This document shows positions 8,656-17,079 of a stretch of 64,000 bases of DNA, one piece after another (within the stretch, counting starts at the first letter, position 1; the number at the start of each line of letters is the position of its first letter). The translations under genes and the position numbers were made by a program. The stretch is taken from positions 1,922,001 through 1,986,000 of the forward strand of contig CP090855.1 in NCBI GenBank assembly GCA_041879425.1. Direction: 5' to 3'. A model generated the notes under the pieces. The model was not told the origin of the DNA, searched no databases, and worked only from the letters and a program-made list of their open reading frames with translations. This stretch comes from Vibrio pomeroyi (GTDB taxonomy: Bacteria; Pseudomonadota; Gammaproteobacteria; Enterobacterales; Vibrionaceae).

Positions 8656-9582
8656 TTAGGCAGACAGTTGCTCTGCTAAAAACGCATCGGTTTCTGCTCG
8701 GCTTGGAATTGATGTTTGAGCGCCAAAACGAGTCACTGAAATTGCTGCTGCAGCATGAGCAAACTTAATTGCGCGTTCTAATGGCATGTCCTCAAGTAAG
8801 CCCGTCACTAATGCGCCGTTGAAGGTATCACCCGCAGCGGTGGTATCTGTCGCTTCAACTCGGAAGCCGGCGATTAACTCACCTTCACCGTTTTTACTTA
8901 CCCAAACCCCCTTCGCGCCAAGTGTGATCATCACCGTCTCGATGCCTTTAGCGTGCAGAGCCAAAGCTGCCTGATGAGCAGATGCGCTGTCGGTTACGGT
9001 TACGCCTGTCAGTACTTCTGCTTCGGTCTCGTTTGGTGTGATCACATCAACATAAGCTAGTAAGGTATCCGATAGTGGGCGAGCAGGGGCAGGGTTTAGA
9101 ATCACGCGAGTTCCACTCTCTTTTGCGGTTTTCGCTGCGTACTCAATGCCTTCAATTGGCGTTTCAAGTTGAGTCAGCAGGTATTTGGCTTCGCGAATCT
9201 TCTCTAGATGTGGCTCAATTTGGTCGCAAGTCAGTTTGTTATTAGCTTCTGCAGAAAGACAAATGCTGTTTTCGCCCGTTGCGGATACTTGGATCATCGC
9301 AATGCCAGTTGGCGTGTTGTCTGCGACGATAACGCCGTCGATGTTGATGCCGTCTTTAGCGAAGTCTTGACGAATGTTGATGCCGAACGGGTCGTCGCCA
9401 ACACAGGCGATGAAGCCGATATCTGCATTTAATCGCGCAGCCGCGACTGCTTGGTTTGCGCCTTTACCGCCAGGGATGACCTGATAGTTACCGCCAATCA
9501 AGGTTTCACCCGGACGAGGGAACGAAGGAACTTGCAGTACGTGGTCAGCGTTAACGCTACCTAAAACAATCAGTTGAGTCAT
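8656..9582 (-). CDS. rbsK: Ribokinase
   Basis: A 308-residue PfkB-family kinase that phosphorylates ribose to ribose 5-phosphate with ATP in the cytoplasm. It has the N-terminal substrate signature GGKGANQAVAAARL and the C-terminal ATAAGDTFNGAL-type motif with catalytic aspartate (here TTAAGDTFNGAL). The start is placed at MTQLIVLGSVNADHV, which aligns with known ribokinases and has AAGG upstream; an upstream ATG adding 17 residues has no support. It follows rbsB across a 210-bp gap holding a hairpin. Confidence 0.95.
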   Translation of the reverse strand: MTQLIVLGSVNADHVLQVPSFPRPGETLIGGNYQVIPGGKGANQAVAAARLNADIGFIACVGDDPFGINIRQDFAKDGINIDGVIVADNTPTGIAMIQVSATGENSICLSAEANNKLTCDQIEPHLEKIREAKYLLTQLETPIEGIEYAAKTAKESGTRVILNPAPARPLSDTLLAYVDVITPNETEAEVLTGVTVTDSASAHQAALALHAKGIETVMITLGAKGVWVSKNGEGELIAGFRVEATDTTAAGDTFNGALVTGLLEDMPLERAIKFAHAAAAISVTRFGAQTSIPSRAETDAFLAEQLSA

Positions 9583-9742
9583 GATACGAGCCTTATGATA
9601 TATCGTATTTGAAAATGCATGGGTCTTTCTCATTACGTTAATTCTCGTTACGTAAATTGCTCGCCTTGTTAGCGGCTTATGAGAAACAGCGATGCACTGT
9701 CGGGTTTTGCTTTTTTTGAGTCAGTGAGCTAATGAGTTAAGC

Positions 9743-9770
9743 AAAGCAGGGGATAGGGGACCCCTGCTTT
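9743..9770 (-). terminator. Hairpin between rbsB and rbsK (attenuating or processing site)
   Basis: Perfect 10-bp stem AAAGCAGGGG / CCCCTGCTTT just after rbsB on the coding strand, followed by TTTGCTT. It would stop part of the transcription before rbsK or protect the 3' end of rbsDACB mRNA, giving more transporter than kinase. The effect is inferred. Confidence 0.6.
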
Positions 9771-9792
9771 ATATCGCGTTACCTAGTAACTA

Positions 9793-10671
9793 TTATTTAG
9801 CGATGATTTTTAGAGGTACTGGTACGTACTCATCGACTGTTTCGCCTTTCAGTACTTTGTCTGCCATTTCGATACCTAGAGAACCGATTAGGTCAGGTTG
9901 TTGTGCAACTGTAGCGCCAAGCAGGCCGCGGTTAACTGCTGCGATGCCGTCGTCTGTGCCATCAAAGCCAACAATCATTACTTCTTTACCTGAAGCTTGA
10001 ACTGCGCGAAGTGCACCTAGTGCCATTTCATCGTTCTGCGCGAATACTGCTTGTACATCTGGGTTAGCTGCAAGCAAGTTTTCCATTACGTTCAGACCTT
10101 TAGTACGATCGAAATCAGCAGGTTGGCTTGCAAGAAGCTCAAGGTCGCTGCCGTTTACTGCGTTCATGAAGCCTTCACCACGTTCACGAGCTGCAGACGT
10201 ACCAGCAATACCTTCAAGTTGGATTACTTTCGCTTTCTCGCCTACTTTTTCCATGATGAAGTGACCCGCCATTTCACCACCGATTACGTTATCAGAAGCG
10301 ATGTGGCTCACTACGTCACCACGGCTTGCGCCACGGTCTAGTGTTAGTACTGGGATGTTTGAACGGTTAGCCATGCGAATTGCGTTAGACACAGCATCTG
10401 AATCGGTTGGGTTGATCAGGATTGCCTTAACACCACGAATGGTTAGATCTTCAATGTTCGACAGCTCTTTGCTTGGGTCGTTTTGAGAATCCAGAACGAT
10501 AAGCTTGTAGCCTAGCTCTTCAGCTTTTGCTTCTGCGCCATCTTTCATGGTTACAAAGAATGGGTTGTTCAATGTAGACAGAACGATTGCCATTGTATCT
10601 TGCGCCTGTGCAGACACAGATACTGTTGTAGAAAGAAGAGCAGCAGAAATAAGAGTCGCTAATTTTTTCAT
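9793..10671 (-). CDS. rbsB: Ribose-binding periplasmic protein
   Basis: A 292-residue substrate-binding protein. The signal peptide runs to about residue 23 (MKKLATLISAALLSTTVSVSAQA), and the mature chain begins QDTMAIVLSTLNNPFF, the classic RbsB start. Conserved sugar-binding segments include LDRGASRGDVVSHIASDN and FAQNDEMALGALRA. It delivers ribose to the RbsAC importer and in many bacteria to a chemoreceptor. It is separated from rbsC by 127 bp. Confidence 0.96.
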   Translation of the reverse strand: MKKLATLISAALLSTTVSVSAQAQDTMAIVLSTLNNPFFVTMKDGAEAKAEELGYKLIVLDSQNDPSKELSNIEDLTIRGVKAILINPTDSDAVSNAIRMANRSNIPVLTLDRGASRGDVVSHIASDNVIGGEMAGHFIMEKVGEKAKVIQLEGIAGTSAARERGEGFMNAVNGSDLELLASQPADFDRTKGLNVMENLLAANPDVQAVFAQNDEMALGALRAVQASGKEVMIVGFDGTDDGIAAVNRGLLGATVAQQPDLIGSLGIEMADKVLKGETVDEYVPVPLKIIAK

Positions 10672-10798
10672 GGTGTAAGTCCTTTGTGTAGGGTGAGCTA
10701 AGAGGTGAGTCCTAGCTCGTTGTTACATTATTTATAGATTCTAATATTTAAAGGTAAAACAGGGTGTTACTTGTATTAACCTAGAGTGTGAATAGGTT

Positions 10799-11791
10799 TT
10801 ATTTGTTTTTGTTGTCGACCAATACTGCCAGAAGAATAACCACTGCTTTTGCAATCATCTGGTAGTAAGAAGATACGTCTAATAGGTTTAGGGCGTTGTT
10901 TAGGAAGCCGATAATCAATGCACCAATCAATGTGCCCATGATGCGGCCACGACCGCCGGCTAAGCTTGTGCCGCCAAGAACCACGGCTGCGATTGCGTCT
11001 AGCTCATAACCCATACCTGCGGTTGGTTGAGCTGATGACAAACGAGAAGCCACGATGATGCCGGCTACCGCTGCTAGCAGACCACAGATTGCGTAAACGC
11101 CGATTTTTACTTTGTCTACGTCGATGCCTGATAGGCGAGTTGCTGATTCGTTGCCACCCAGTGCGTAAACGTAACGACCAAAGCGTGTGTGGTTAAGTAG
11201 GTACCATACCGCTGCGAATACCACGACCATGATCCATACTGGAACTGGGATGCCCATTGCGTAGCCTGTACCGAACCAAGCGAACGCGTCTGCTGTGTCT
11301 GTGAAGCCTGTTGAGATAGGACGACCATCGGTGTAAACCATGGTTACGCCGCGAAGTAGTGTCATGGTAACAAGCGTTGCGATGAAGGCTTGAACCTTAC
11401 CTTTGGCGATAATCACACCACTGATAGCACCTAATGCTGCACCAGCTACAAGAGCGGTTGGTACTGCGATCATGACTGGGATTTCCATGCCAATCATGCT
11501 GGCAGCGAATGCACCACAAAGCGCCAGTACAGAACCAACACTCAAGTCGATACCCGCGGTTAAGATAACTAGCGTCATGCCCACAGCGATGATTGCGTTA
11601 ACCGAGGTTTGTCGCAGAATGTTCAGGATGTTGTCGACAGTAAAGAAGTTCGGATTTAAGAAAGAAACGACAACAATCAGGAAGATCAAAGCAATCAATG
11701 ACTTTTGATCAATCAGCCACTCTTTGCTGATTAACGGTTTCTTCTTTGGCGCTTCAGTTTCAGTTGTTTTGCTCATGGTTTTAGTACTCAT
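10799..11791 (-). CDS. rbsC: Ribose ABC transporter permease
   Basis: A 330-residue inner-membrane permease with many hydrophobic helices and the family motifs TAGIDLSVGSVLALCG and GGTSLAGGRG. It forms the channel of the ribose importer with ATPase RbsA and binding protein RbsB. Its ATG overlaps the rbsA stop by four bases (ATGA), which suggests translational coupling. The first five residues may not be translated if M6 is the start. Confidence 0.95.
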   Translation of the reverse strand: MSTKTMSKTTETEAPKKKPLISKEWLIDQKSLIALIFLIVVVSFLNPNFFTVDNILNILRQTSVNAIIAVGMTLVILTAGIDLSVGSVLALCGAFAASMIGMEIPVMIAVPTALVAGAALGAISGVIIAKGKVQAFIATLVTMTLLRGVTMVYTDGRPISTGFTDTADAFAWFGTGYAMGIPVPVWIMVVVFAAVWYLLNHTRFGRYVYALGGNESATRLSGIDVDKVKIGVYAICGLLAAVAGIIVASRLSSAQPTAGMGYELDAIAAVVLGGTSLAGGRGRIMGTLIGALIIGFLNNALNLLDVSSYYQMIAKAVVILLAVLVDNKNK

Positions 11792-13293
11792 GCTGCGTCC
11801 TCGTTGATCTTTTTACCGACCGCACACGCCAGTAATAATTCTTGGTTTGCTTCTTTAGCATCAAATTCACCGCTTACACGGCCTTCATGCATCACCATGA
11901 TGCGGTCACTCATTCCTAACACTTCTGGCATTTCAGATGAGACCAAAATAATGCTCATGCCGTCGGCTTTAAATTTATTAATGAGTTGGTAAATTTCTTT
12001 CTTAGCACCGACATCGACACCACGGGTTGGCTCGTCGAGAATCAGTACTTTTGGTTTGGTCATCAAGCCTTTAGCGATAGCCACTTTCTGTTGGTTACCA
12101 CCAGAAAGGTTGCCGATGATTTGCTCGCGAGTAGGGGTCTTGATGTTGAACAACTTGATGAAGTCATCAACCGCAATCACTTCGTCTTTGTGTTGGATTT
12201 GGCCGTTCTTAGTCAGTAGATCCAGTGAACAAAGAGACATGTTCTCTTTCACTGAAAGTCCAAGCACTAAGCCATCGCCTTTACGGTCTTCAGAAATGTA
12301 AGCAATGCCATTCGCTAGGCCATCTTTTGGGCTTACCGGATTAATGGTTTTGTTTTCTAGGTTGATAACGCCGCGTTCACTCGGAAGGGCACCGTAAATC
12401 ACTTTCATCAGTTCAGTACGACCAGCGCCCATCAGCCCAGAGACACCAAGGATTTCACCGCGTTTTAGAGTAAAGCTCACGTCATGAACACCAGAGCCGG
12501 TAAGGCCAATCACTTCAAGGCAGGTTTCACCGTGGCTCTGGCCGATACGTGGATATTGTTCGTCCAATTTACGGCCAACCATCATTTCGATTAGGCCATC
12601 TTCATCGGTGTCTTTTACTTCACATTGACCAATGAATTTACCGTCACGCAGTACCGTGATGTCGTCACAAATCTCAAAGATCTCTTTCAAACGGTGAGAG
12701 ATGTAAACGATGCCGCAGCCTTCATCACGCAGTTCGTTAATTACTTTAAACAAAGACTCAGTTTCAGTATCGGTTAGCGCATCCGTCGGCTCATCCATGA
12801 TGATGACCTTAGACTCAAACGATAGGGCTTTCGCGATCTCTACCATTTGTTGCTCACCAAGACTTAGCTGGCCTAGAGGTGTTTTAGAGCTGTGTTTAAC
12901 GTTAAGGCGTTTAAGTAGCTTGTCTGCTTCTTGGTACATCTCGTTCCACAAGATGCGACCCATCGTGCCTGTGATTTCACGACCTAAGAAGATGTTCTCG
13001 GCGATGGTTAAGTCAGGGATTAGGTTCAATTCTTGGTGAATGATACTAATGCCTGCTTGTTGAGAATCACGAGGCCCTTTGAATGCAGCAGGCTTTCCTT
13101 GGTAGGCGATAGTACCGCCATCCAAGTGATAAATACCTGTCAGCACTTTCATGAGGGTTGATTTACCTGCACCGTTTTCGCCCATTAACGCCATTACGCG
13201 TCCTGGGTAAACGTTGAGGCTTGCCTTATCCAGTGCTTTCACACCAGGGAAGGCTTTCTCAATTGAGCTAAGTTCTAAAATGGCTTGAGTCAT
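11788..13293 (-). CDS. rbsA: Ribose ABC transporter ATP-binding protein
   Basis: A 501-residue protein with two fused ABC domains, as usual for sugar importers of this class. The first half has an intact Walker A (GENGAGKST), signature (LSLGEQQMV) and Walker B (VIIMDEPTD). The second half has a degenerate Walker A (GLMGAGRTE) with signature LSGGNQQKV, normal for RbsA. It powers ribose uptake. ATG is preceded by AAAGGAACC. Confidence 0.96.
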   Translation of the reverse strand: MTQAILELSSIEKAFPGVKALDKASLNVYPGRVMALMGENGAGKSTLMKVLTGIYHLDGGTIAYQGKPAAFKGPRDSQQAGISIIHQELNLIPDLTIAENIFLGREITGTMGRILWNEMYQEADKLLKRLNVKHSSKTPLGQLSLGEQQMVEIAKALSFESKVIIMDEPTDALTDTETESLFKVINELRDEGCGIVYISHRLKEIFEICDDITVLRDGKFIGQCEVKDTDEDGLIEMMVGRKLDEQYPRIGQSHGETCLEVIGLTGSGVHDVSFTLKRGEILGVSGLMGAGRTELMKVIYGALPSERGVINLENKTINPVSPKDGLANGIAYISEDRKGDGLVLGLSVKENMSLCSLDLLTKNGQIQHKDEVIAVDDFIKLFNIKTPTREQIIGNLSGGNQQKVAIAKGLMTKPKVLILDEPTRGVDVGAKKEIYQLINKFKADGMSIILVSSEMPEVLGMSDRIMVMHEGRVSGEFDAKEANQELLLACAVGKKINEDAA

Positions 13294-13392
13294 GTCGGTT
13301 CCTTTACTCGGGGCCAGTTGTATTTGATTGTTCTGTATATGTATTGCTTTGGTTCAGTGATGACACTGAGCTGTCGTTGCGTTTTGCTTAAG

Positions 13393-13812
13393 TTAAAAGG
13401 TTACGCCAGCTTGGAAAATAACATTCGCGTAAGGCGTGCATTCGCCAGTACGAATCACAGCGCGGCTTTCATGCGTACGCTCTTTGAATTCTTCATGAGT
13501 GATGTAAGTAATCGAAAGCGGTTTGCCACAACGTGCTTCTTCCGTTTTGATTTGATCAATCAGCGCTGCGTGATGTTCAGGGCTGACTTTCGCAAATTCT
13601 TCTGCAATCACAACGCCTTCGATTTGAGATTCATCAAGCATGGTCTTCACTGTTTGAGCGAAGCTCGGCACACCGTGAGTCAAAGCAAGATCAATACGAG
13701 TTACATGATCCGGAATCGGCAAGCCTGCGTCACAAATCGTGATTTCATCTGTGTGGCCAAGAGTCGCCACTAGGTAAGAGAGTTCAGAGTTTATTAGAGT
13801 ACTTTTTTTCAT
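13393..13812 (-). CDS. rbsD: D-ribose pyranase
   Basis: A 139-residue protein that interconverts pyranose and furanose ribose so RbsK can use it. The start is set at MKKSTLINSELS, matching the family length; an upstream in-frame reading adds 35 residues and would run through the operator, so it is rejected. H20 in GHTDE is the conserved catalytic histidine. First gene of the operon, 99 bp before rbsA. Confidence 0.95.
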   Translation of the reverse strand: MKKSTLINSELSYLVATLGHTDEITICDAGLPIPDHVTRIDLALTHGVPSFAQTVKTMLDESQIEGVVIAEEFAKVSPEHHAALIDQIKTEEARCGKPLSITYITHEEFKERTHESRAVIRTGECTPYANVIFQAGVTF

Positions 13813-13869
13813 ATCACGACCTATCGAAAAATAACGTTTGATGGGTTGAGAACAACTCAAGAAAAAGCC

Positions 13870-13885
13870 ATCGAAACGTTTCGAT
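13870..13885. promoter_or_regulatory. RbsR operator, promoter-proximal
   Basis: Perfect 16-bp palindrome ATCGAAACGTTTCGAT, 57 bp upstream of the rbsD start. It matches the core of the E. coli RbsR operator. Confidence 0.85.
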
Positions 13886-13946
13886 AGTGATAATAGTGTC
13901 TGATTTATCATTTGCACTATTCACCTTCTTAGAGTGTGATAACGAT

Positions 13947-13964
13947 CATCGAAACGTTTCGATG
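13947..13964. promoter_or_regulatory. RbsR operator, distal
   Basis: Perfect 18-bp palindrome CATCGAAACGTTTCGATG. Its centre is 78 bp from the centre of the other operator, a spacing that allows repression by looping or by blocking both promoter and early elongation. The rbs promoter probably lies between or over the two sites. Confidence 0.85.
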
Positions 13965-14140
13965 GGGTGTTTTTTGGTGATCTCAGTCACCGACATTGAT
14001 TGCATAAATACGAACAAAACTGAGGGCTACAAGGTGTATTCGTCGAACATCAGATTGAATTGAAAGAGGGGATGGTTGTGATGCGTTACTCGCACAGTGT
14101 TGTTTGAATCTGGCGTTTTCTAATCCCCAATTCTAGCTAA

Positions 14141-14455
14141 TTAAGTGGGCTCAACCGCTAACGCATAGCCAAACTTGTTGATAGTAACTATTTGGATGTT
14201 TGGTGTTCTCAATCGCGCAAAGACATTACGAAGGTTATAAACCACATTAGCCAGAGCATGAGGTGACGAGAGTTCTCCGCCCCAGCAGATATCTACGATG
14301 TGTTCTCTCGAAATGGGTTTTCCTACATTCTCTAGCAGTAAGCAGAGCACCGCCAAAAGGTGAGGGCGCAACATTATTTTGTTCCCCTGTGAGTTAGTGA
14401 TAGTTCGAGCGTCGATATCAAGGGTTAAGCCGTTGAGGTTTATGGTGTGGGTCAT
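14141..14455 (-). CDS. Stand-alone winged-helix DNA-binding protein (OmpR/ToxR-type output domain)
   Basis: A 104-residue protein that is almost entirely a Trans_reg_C domain: LRPHLLAVLCLLLENVGKPISREHIVDICWGG then SSPHALANVVYNLRNVFARL and the C-terminal hairpin IVTINKFGYAL. There is no receiver, membrane segment or periplasmic part, unlike OmpR or ToxR/CadC. It probably binds DNA through this domain alone and may work with a partner. It is divergent from an outer-membrane protein gene across 405 bp, a common layout for a local regulator, but no binding site is shown. Confidence 0.82.
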   Translation of the reverse strand: MTHTINLNGLTLDIDARTITNSQGNKIMLRPHLLAVLCLLLENVGKPISREHIVDICWGGELSSPHALANVVYNLRNVFARLRTPNIQIVTINKFGYALAVEPT

Positions 14456-14860
14456 CGTGTTTCTGTTCGTCTTATTCTAAATGGTGGAGGTTGATTAGGT
14501 CGTTCGTTAGGTGTGCTAGTAATTCAAAGCGCGCGGATTATGCGAAATAACACCACTCTTGAAAGTAAGCGTTCGTAAGTCCGCGCGAATAAAATCTAAA
14601 AATGGGATGGTTTGAAAATTGAGTGGAAGGTTTTCTCTAGAAAGGGCGTGTTTTTATTTCTTTATTATTCATGTGTTTATTTGGTTATTACTGATTGTGT
14701 TGTTTGAAGTGACAAAGTGATTACATTTTTATTTATTTTTTTGTTTTCTGTGAGCTTAACCTGCTTGCGAATTCGGCGGGGTGTCGGATAACTCTAACAA
14801 GATTGTGCAGCAGAGGAAGGCGTAACAATCTTGATTTGTAATAAGTAAGGTCAAGCAGTA
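14456..14860. other. Divergent intergenic region with a 5'-UTR inverted repeat
   Basis: Very AT-rich, no gene seen. Near the outer-membrane gene a perfect 9-bp inverted repeat (CAAGATTGT at 14798-14806, ACAATCTTG at 14825-14833, 18-base spacer) lies in the probable leader and could fold in RNA or bind a regulator. Confidence 0.5.
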
Positions 14861-15481
14861 ATGAACAACAAATTTATTCTAAGCATCGCGATGATGTCAG
14901 CATTTGCAGCAAACAATGTAATGGCAGCAGACAGTGGTTTCTACCTAGGCGGCGCAATCGGTACATCTGGCATTGATGATGGTGGGTTAACTGACACGAT
15001 CAATGAGCCTATTACTTTTAAAGCCGAAGACAATACTTACCGATTAATTGCTGGTTACAAATTTAACCGCATTGTTTCGATTGAAGCTCAATACACAGAT
15101 TTTGGTGATATAGCCCTAAAAACGAAATCTGGTAATAAGGTTTTCACTTGGACACCTCAAATCTTTTCGGTAACGGCTAACCTTGGTTACACGTTTGATA
15201 ATGGCATTCGTCCATTTGGCACTATCGGTCTATCGACCATCGATCTAGACATGAAGTTTGCTGATGGCTCTGGCCCTTCAGGGGATGGTTTTGATGATAC
15301 AGGAGATGGTATCCGTATGGGCGTTGGTGTTGAATATACGCCACCTACGATGTCTTCGTTGAGCTTTCGCCTAGCATACGAAGCCGATGCTTTTGATATC
15401 GAAGATTACGAAAACGGACACAAGACAGAAGATACTGTTGTACTGGATTCTTTCTACCTAGGTGCAATGTACACATTCTAA
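14861..15481 (+). CDS. Outer-membrane beta-barrel protein, OmpA-like transmembrane fold
   Basis: A 206-residue exported protein with a signal peptide (cleavage near VMAAD) and alternating strands typical of an eight-stranded barrel: GFYLGGAIGTS, YRLIAGYKFNRIVSIEAQYTDFGD, FSVTANLGYTF, IRPFGTIGLS, and a final SFYLGAMYTF ending in aromatic F as required for BAM assembly. It lacks the peptidoglycan-binding domain of OmpA. Likely a small structural or uptake porin-like protein of the outer membrane; the ligand is unknown. Own promoter region and terminator. Confidence 0.85.
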   Translation: MNNKFILSIAMMSAFAANNVMAADSGFYLGGAIGTSGIDDGGLTDTINEPITFKAEDNTYRLIAGYKFNRIVSIEAQYTDFGDIALKTKSGNKVFTWTPQIFSVTANLGYTFDNGIRPFGTIGLSTIDLDMKFADGSGPSGDGFDDTGDGIRMGVGVEYTPPTMSSLSFRLAYEADAFDIEDYENGHKTEDTVVLDSFYLGAMYTF

Positions 15482-15556
15482 GTTTCACACTTTGCTAAGC
15501 GGTAAATCGGTTTCTAAATGGGGCGTCGGTTGGCTCAACCCGTTTGGCTAAAGTGG

Positions 15557-15586
15557 AAAGCCGCAGTTATTAACCGCGGCTTTTTT
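15557..15586 (+). terminator. Rho-independent terminator
   Basis: Stem AAAGCCGC / GCGGCTTT extended by GTT/AAC, followed by a T-run, 76 bp after the barrel gene stop. Confidence 0.88.
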
Positions 15587-15631
15587 AATGCTTATCGCTG
15601 GTGAATCTCGATTGAGAGCGTCATCGAATTG

Positions 15632-16705
15632 CTATGCTTCACGAATATGCGCGGTAACAGAGACGACGGCATGGTCAGTACTGAATTGGTCGTGTTCGAA
15701 ACTTGGATTGATCAGGTGATGGTCTAACACTGTGTAGCGAGAGATCTCCATTAAGCTCGATGAGTTCTGGCAGTCAAATTCGTTCGACATTAAAATGTAA
15801 TCCAGAACAGAACCTGAAGCACCGTAGTAATGGGTTGGTTTACGTTGTTCGAGCAAGTCTTCTTCATGCAGCTGATGGTATAAGTCCCAACTGTCTCTTA
15901 ATCGGAAGTGCGATAACCAATGTCTGCTTGTTTCATCTCGATTCAATGAATAGCTCAACAGCCCTTTGAACTCATCGTTGAATAGAGGCTTGTTAAAATC
16001 GCCCATCAACACAACAGGTTGATCTGTCTGGTAGCGTTGATTGGTGATGTATTGATGCAGCATTTGAGCTTCTAGGCCACGTTGAACACTCGATAACCAA
16101 GAGCCTAGTTGTTCCTGATGAAGCTTAACCAAGGTTTCGCTTTGTGGCTTTTTATCTGCTGAGCTGTCACTGGATTCTTGCGGTTCAGTTTTGGGTTCGG
16201 TTGGACGTTGCGATTTGAAGTGGACAACATAACAGTCGGTCGAACCTAAATGGGGTAATGTAATGGTCGCGTGAACAGGCGTTCGGTTGAATGAAAATTT
16301 GTCGTCAAGGTGGAAGGCTGAAAGTAGCTCTGAATCCGGTGTCACTGGCTGCACATTTTCAATCGGGTAACGCGATGCGATACCAACGACGGGGGAGGTG
16401 TACAGGTAATCATCTTCAACATGTGCGCTATCGACCACCGCAAAGTATGGATAACCCATTTCCTTCATTAATTGCTCTAAAGATTCAGGGCTAAAGATCT
16501 CTTGAAAGCCAATCACATCACAATCGGATGAGCGGATCGCTTCAGCTATCCAGCCTTGCTTCTTTTGCCACTCCTCGAAGCTGTAGATGTTCTCAAAATC
16601 ATAATAAGCATTCGGTGGTTCGAGGTAATTCAAAAGATTGAACGTTGAGAATGTTATTTGGTTTGGTTTATTCAAAGTGTCATTCCATTTAGACCTAGGC
16701 TGCAA
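15632..16705 (-). CDS. Endonuclease/exonuclease/phosphatase (EEP) family protein
   Basis: A 357-residue protein with the DNase I/EEP metal-enzyme fold. Motifs in order: FSTFNLLNYL near residue 20, GFQEIF with the metal-binding glutamate near 68, VMGDFNKPL near 242, and STDHAVV with the catalytic D-H pair near the C terminus. No signal peptide is evident. A low-complexity acidic/polar insert (about 170-190) interrupts the domain. Members cleave DNA/RNA, phosphoinositides or nucleotides; the substrate cannot be read from sequence. Monocistronic. Confidence 0.88.
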   Translation of the reverse strand: MQPRSKWNDTLNKPNQITFSTFNLLNYLEPPNAYYDFENIYSFEEWQKKQGWIAEAIRSSDCDVIGFQEIFSPESLEQLMKEMGYPYFAVVDSAHVEDDYLYTSPVVGIASRYPIENVQPVTPDSELLSAFHLDDKFSFNRTPVHATITLPHLGSTDCYVVHFKSQRPTEPKTEPQESSDSSADKKPQSETLVKLHQEQLGSWLSSVQRGLEAQMLHQYITNQRYQTDQPVVLMGDFNKPLFNDEFKGLLSYSLNRDETSRHWLSHFRLRDSWDLYHQLHEEDLLEQRKPTHYYGASGSVLDYILMSNEFDCQNSSSLMEISRYTVLDHHLINPSFEHDQFSTDHAVVSVTAHIREA

Positions 16706-17079
16706 GGATACTCTAGTGAAAGTATAGTTTGTTGATTATTTAGAACCTAAATTTCACTTTTGAAGCGAATCAAAGGGAATCTAAGCCGTGGAGGCTTGTG
16801 TCATTCAGGCTAGATCAATCTTAGTGGTTCTGCTTTAACCCGTACTTTCCAACGTCACCAAGCTAATCAACTCAATCAAAGGAACCAAAGCTAACTGCAA
16901 CCTATAACTTCGAGCGGTGACGAGTAATTTGTAAATAAACCGTCAGAGATGAAGTGCTGATGGTTTTATTAGTTATTACATGATGTTAGATTTGAACCTA
17001 TACTTGTTTTAACGGTGTGCATTCAAAGCCGATTAATCAAGTTGAATATCGAATTCATAACATTTGAAGGGAGAGTCAA
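16706..17079. other. Intergenic region upstream of yejA
   Basis: No gene is evident. It should carry the divergent promoters of the EEP gene and the yej operon; no operator could be identified. Confidence 0.5.
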
